DNA of 64,000 bases from Micropterix aruncella (Eukaryota > Arthropoda > Insecta > Lepidoptera > Micropterigidae), in contig OX155967.1 in assembly GCA_944548615.1 (NCBI GenBank), forward strand, positions 20,266,752-20,330,751, read 5' to 3'. Under the pieces are notes generated by a model. That model saw nothing but the letters and a program-made list of their open reading frames with translations, ran no database searches and was not told the DNA's origin. Position numbers and translations under genes: made by a program. Shown here in pieces: positions 59,544 through 64,000 of the stretch (positions within the stretch are counted from its first letter, which is position 1; the number at the start of each line of letters is the position of its first letter).

Positions 59544-60467
59544 TTAACCTTTTGTAGCCCAAGATCTTCAAACAAAAAAATATGTTGATAATGAGATAGG
59601 TTTATGCAAATAAAAAAACAAGTATTTCTCAGAAATTCAAAAATATTTATTAATAATCATTTATGTATTTGACATTTAAGGGAATGTGACATTACTGTAA
59701 CATTGAGTTGAACGTATAAAAAAACATTGATGTTGTATGGAAACAAATGAAACAATTATTTTGTTTCAAAATGCTACACTGCATTTTTCGCAAATTGTTT
59801 GTGAAACGCCAGTGCACTTTGGAATCTTGCAACGTATCCTTTTTTTAACCCAAATCGGCCAATGACCGACCTGGTCCTGCCTTACTGCCAATGGAGGAAC
59901 ATGTTGCGCAGGGCCCTTATGTATTTTGGCTTGAATTTCGTCTTCTAAAGACCTTCGACTCTTAATGTTAGGCTTCAGGCCAAGCTCGCATAAGGTCTCG
60001 CCTATCTCAAGTCTAAATTCTGCAGAATACATTTGTTTGCCGTTGAGATATTTTGCCTTCCTTACTCTTCGGTATAATAACCAAGAATTTGCCCTAGTCA
60101 GTTCCAGTAAATGTTAGAACATCCTAACTTGCCATCTTTTGCTTCGAAATTTTGAATGGATAAAATTATATTCTTACCTACAGGTTTCCACGAAAACCAC
60201 ACAATTGTATACACTTTTTATATTTTTTATCAGTCATTCAACACCTGCCTTGGTTCTGATTTATCACTTTCACCAACGCGCAACATTTAAACTCACATAA
60301 GTCGCTTAGTTACGCTATCTATGATTTTTACTCGATACTAAGTGGTAGGGTACAGTAGTGCTAGACTGATTCAAATGAACTAAATGTATTTAGTGCCTTA
60401 TTTAGTGGGATTTTAGGGGGATTAGTAGTTTGTTACAGAAATGTCACATGAAGATATAAAGGGTTAA
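59544..60467 (-). mobile_element. piggyBac element, internally deleted, TTAA-flanked
   Basis: Bounded by TTAA at 59544-59547 and 60464-60467, with complementary ends CCTTTTGTAG and TATAAAGGG. It contains the C-terminal part of a piggyBac transposase on the minus strand (next entry). At ~920 bp it lacks the catalytic DDD core and is non-autonomous. Confidence 0.75.
59766..60107 (-). pseudogene. piggyBac transposase C-terminus
   Basis: Reads LELTRANSWLLYRRVRKAKY from 60107. It continues through FRLEIGETLCELGLKP to a Cys-rich end, VGHWPIWVKKRIRCKIPKCT, GVSQTICEKCSVAF. This is the C-terminal Cys-rich domain of piggyBac-type transposases, which binds the inverted ends. A stop lies just upstream of 60107 and the catalytic region is absent. 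Confidence 0.82.
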
Positions 60468-60968
60468 TTTTGACGAAAATAGATCAAGTAAGGGGAAGTT
60501 GAGTTGGGGAGGGGAGGTTGGGTGGGGCGTGTTCGGTGATGGGGGAGGGGGGGGGGGGTTGTCCCGAGTCGTTTCATTATCACTATTAACTAAAATCGGG
60601 GTCTTCTATGTTCTCTATATCCAATTTCTAAATTCGATTAGAAATTGATTGATGTAGACCTTCGGCATCAAACACACAATCCAATCTTGTTCCAGGTAAA
60701 ATGACTAAATTCAAGTACCTAGATATGGTCGTCCTAGCAACCGAAACGGCATCCTGCTTTGATTACGCCACATCAAAGCAGATTACGTAATAGCGTAATA
60801 AGTCGCTTAGTTACGCTATCTATGATTTATACACGATACTAAGTGGTAGGGTACAGTAGTGCTAGACGGATTCAAATGAACTAAATGAATTTAGTGCCTT
60901 ATTTAGGGGTTTTTTGGGGGGATTAGTAGTTTGTTACAGAAATGTCACATGAAGCTATAAAGGGTTAA
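60468..60968. repeat. G-rich run and duplicated piggyBac right end
   Basis: 60481-60561 has many G-runs on the + strand. 60796-60968 repeats 60296-60467 almost exactly (AAGTCGCTTAGTTACGC ... AAAGGGTTAA), giving a second piggyBac right end with its TTAA at 60965-60968. A 10-bp inverted repeat (CTGCTTTGAT) is at about 60752-60779. Confidence 0.7.
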
Positions 60969-61256
60969 GTATCGTCGGATAACATTTCACTAGCTAAACA
61001 TAATTATTAAACTCGATATTCGACATTTGAAAATCACCGTACATACACAGAAGACGCTATGGAAATAAGCATGACCTTCATACATCGTATGAACTACTGA
61101 TACGCCGACCACAGTTCTAATAAAAAAATGGCCGGAAGTAGGCCTTTTTAAGATGGATATTGTATTGTTGTTGGTATCGGTTATCCGGTTGCCCAGTACC
61201 CGTAGGGACCAGACCCTCTATGAAGGTAATTAATGTTGACCTTTCTTTCATTCCAG

Positions 61257-61426
61257 AGCTCTCTACCCTGCACAGACAGAAGAGATTCACATGTGACGCC
61301 ATGTCATTCTCTGTGGCTGGTATCAGTGCTGGACATGCGGCCTGTGCACTTCACTGTGTCTCAATGCTGAAGGGATTTAGAGGAGGATATTGCAACAGCG
61401 AAGCTGTGTGCGTCTGCAGAAAATAG
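61257..61426 (+). CDS. Defensin gene 4, exon 2 (mature defensin)
   Basis: Acceptor CTTTCTTTCATTCCAG, phase-1 join. Reads [10 protein letters not shown], then 46 residues beginning FTCDAMSF and ending AVCVCRK, with cysteines at 3, 20, 24, 36, 42 and 44. Its N-terminal half resembles gene 1 ([13 protein letters not shown]). Its C-terminal half ([14 protein letters not shown]) resembles gene 3. Net charge is about +2, the lowest. Precursor 100 residues. AATAAA at 61535-61540 is a plausible polyadenylation signal. Confidence 0.95.
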
Positions 61427-61569
61427 TCATTTTTAGTCATATAATAATTAAGTCAATATTAAAAATTTTATTTTACCTAGTCAAAGTGTAACTAAATACT
61501 CAAGTAATTAAGATCATTGAATAATTTTGATGTAAATAAATATCTAATCGAATAAAAAAAAAATTTTTT

Positions 61570-61985
61570 TTAGTATTCGAGACGCTATTGTGGAGGAATA
61601 CATACTCACAGACGCAAAGACACATACACACACAGCGACACACAGAGACACTATAATTTGGAAACGGTCTTAACCCGTTGAGTATGATACGACCAAATCT
61701 GGTTCTGAAACAATTATCCGTTGAGTATGATACGACTAGATCTGGTTCCGCGTTTTTTTCACTTCTTTGACGTTCTCATATTTATTCATAATTATCTAAT
61801 TGTTTTACAAAATGATATTTCAATATTCTATATTCGAAATTTCATTGCAATCATTGTGCAGTTGTTCTTTTTATGATTGGTGTAGTAGTTTCGTAGTTAT
61901 AGTACTTTAAGGTCGATGTCGCCGAAAATCCTGCAAAAGAGACAGATGCATCCATGAAAATACCCATTTACTCCAAGGGCTAGGA
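61570..61985. mobile_element. Family B fragment and piggyBac-type MITE
   Basis: 61570-61670: GACGCTATTGTGGAGGAATA and CACACAGCGACACACAG, family B. 61671-61985: starts TTAACCCGTTGAGTATG, ends TTTACTCCAAGGGCTAGG, related to the nested MITE at 20892-21437. Its first ~40 bp are duplicated in tandem (GTTGAGTATGATACGAC twice). Confidence 0.6.
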
Positions 61986-61994
61986 CCTTAACCG

Positions 61995-62104
61995 TCACAA
62001 TGTATATTCCGAAGTTAGTGTGGAATAAAGAAACGGAAAATATGCATAGATGAACCCTGAACACATTACACTTCTTTTTTGTTGGGCAGTCGTGTAAAAA
62101 AGGA
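61995..62104 (-). repeat. Family C repeat, partial
   Basis: The complement reads TTTTTACACGACTGCCCAAC and TGTTCAGGGTTCATCTATGC. Left part of the family only. Confidence 0.6.
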
Positions 62105-63060
62105 CGTATCGTTTGAGGACGTAATAATCGTTATATAAATATATAAAATTAAAAAAAAACCTAATCTCTAACACACTCAGCCAATTAGAAATCTTTTTGA
62201 GTTTACTTTTTTTGGTTACTAAACCTCGGAAAAAATCAAGGAATTATTATTATTTTGAGTTCCTATTTTTTGCTGATAATTTAAGCTGAATTTTACTGAA
62301 AACCTTACGATTTTCGATTTTCTTGAAATGAATATTTCTGTCTTCATCTCATTGTCAATGCGCCGTTTATTTTACAAATAAAAATTACTTAATAACGTTT
62401 ATAAATAAATAACAAACTAAATAACATATATAAATAAAGTTCGGAAAAACAAACTTGTTCGGGAAAATTAAACTTTTCACTTTCATTTAACTATTCGCAT
62501 AACATTTGTATTTAATTTTTAAAAAATGTAATTATACCTTTTATTTTGATTATGCTTTCTGCTATTAAGGTTGGGTGGTACTCCTCCTAAATACACAATC
62601 ATTTTAATCACTCATAGACGTTTAAAAATTGTAACTAATAACGTCAATTTATGTCAATTATAGTTCAATAGAAATCCAATTAGAAAACATGATGTTGTTT
62701 TGAATAATAGCTAGTTAAATATTTGTCTATTATGACAAAGTCCACCTGAAATTTTATTTTGAATATTTTATAGTTACTGCTTATAAAAAGTAAGGTCCAC
62801 AAGAGTTATACTTTAGATTACGGCGGCATTTGGGAGCCTAACGGTTAGTAACTAATTAATATATTTTTTACAGGAAAGTCTCTTTTAGTTGGATTTTGTG
62901 TTTTTAGTAGATTTACATGTTTTTATGTCAAATCAAAAGAGTGATTTTTAACAGATTGTCTGTGTGTCAGGTTGACTTTCTCTCCATCTATATGTCTATC
63001 TGTCTGTATATCTGTACCCCCGGCTGGGACTTTACGAACTGGTCCAATTTCGCAACACCT
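62105..63060. other. Unassigned AT-rich stretch
   Basis: No gene recognised. 62150-62320 weakly resembles 48590-48720 in complement (TTGGTTACTAAACCTCGGAAA against TTTCCGAGGTTTACTAACC). Confidence 0.4.
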
Positions 63061-63300
63061 ATGTCGGAGCCTAGAAACAAGTACATTATTATTTATTTAT
63101 TTATTTATAAAGCAATTCACAAAAAAATACAATTTACAACTAAAAACATCAAATAAAATATTATACCAAATTATTTAAACCACAGCGAGAAATTAAAGTC
63201 TTATAACATGATGTTTATTGTCCGATGTCACCCAACTAAGCAGAGCTTGTGCTTGGGCGGACATTCTATAAACGCAGTATAAACCAGTTATAAAAACAAA
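63061..63300 (-). mobile_element. LINE 3' tail fragment
   Basis: The complement ends in an AAATAAATAAATAAT tail (63085-63105) and carries GCTCTGCTTAGTTGGGTGAC, like the CCAGTTGGGTGACA block of the LINE 3' UTRs at 38020 and 44990. Confidence 0.45.

Positions 63301-64000
<700 letters not shown>

Overview
The window looks like an intergenic, transposon-dense stretch of a moth or butterfly nuclear genome (Lepidoptera). This is inferred from the insect defensin family found here, the Helitron ends closing in GGGTCAGCTAGT, the mix of CR1/Jockey-like and RTE-like LINE debris, and a tRNA-derived SINE. There are no bacterial-style operons, no CRISPR array and no rRNA. The only intact host genes I can support are four two-exon defensin genes spread over about 36 kb. 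Nearly everything else is mobile-element debris, tandem repeats or unassigned AT-rich DNA.

The defensin cluster. Gene 1 (+, exons 25978-26128 and 29267-29436), gene 2 (-, exons 36427-36277 and 34020-33851), gene 3 (+, 48257-48404 and 52200-52369) and gene 4 (+, 55811-55943 and 61257-61426) share one design. Exon 1 encodes a signal peptide and an acidic propeptide. A phase-1 intron of 2.3-5.3 kb follows. A 170-nt exon 2 then encodes the end of the propeptide, an R-Q-K-R furin-type site, a 46-residue six-cysteine defensin and the stop. Genes 1 and 2 are a tail-to-tail inverted duplication whose flanks and intron ends are still alignable. All four promoters carry a GTGANTCCCC element (kappaB-like on the other strand) 119-151 bp before the ATG. 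Partial copies of a promoter (39455-39505) and of exon 1 (42376-42412) suggest a fifth, dead locus.

The repeat landscape. Positions 1-25600 hold copies of a roughly 675-bp GC-rich family (called family A here), RTE and CR1-like LINE pieces, a Penelope-like element in an inverted-dimer arrangement bounded by (TA)n arrays (7311-10542), MITE relics, and two LINE tails abutting gene 1. Between genes 1 and 2 are LINE fragments, a 155-bp tandem repeat and a family A copy. Between genes 2 and 3 lies a nest of family A copies, a MITE with 28-bp inverted ends, LINE fragments, a 497-bp (TA)n tract and a decayed hAT transposase. The introns of genes 3 and 4 hold (TA)n, satellites, strong hairpins and piggyBac-type elements with TTAA target sites. 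The window ends inside another (TA)n array.

Family A may be undescribed. Three copies have clear target-site duplications of 10, 12 and 13 bp, a common 3' end without poly(A), and no inverted ends. This is what a non-autonomous non-LTR retrotransposon would leave.
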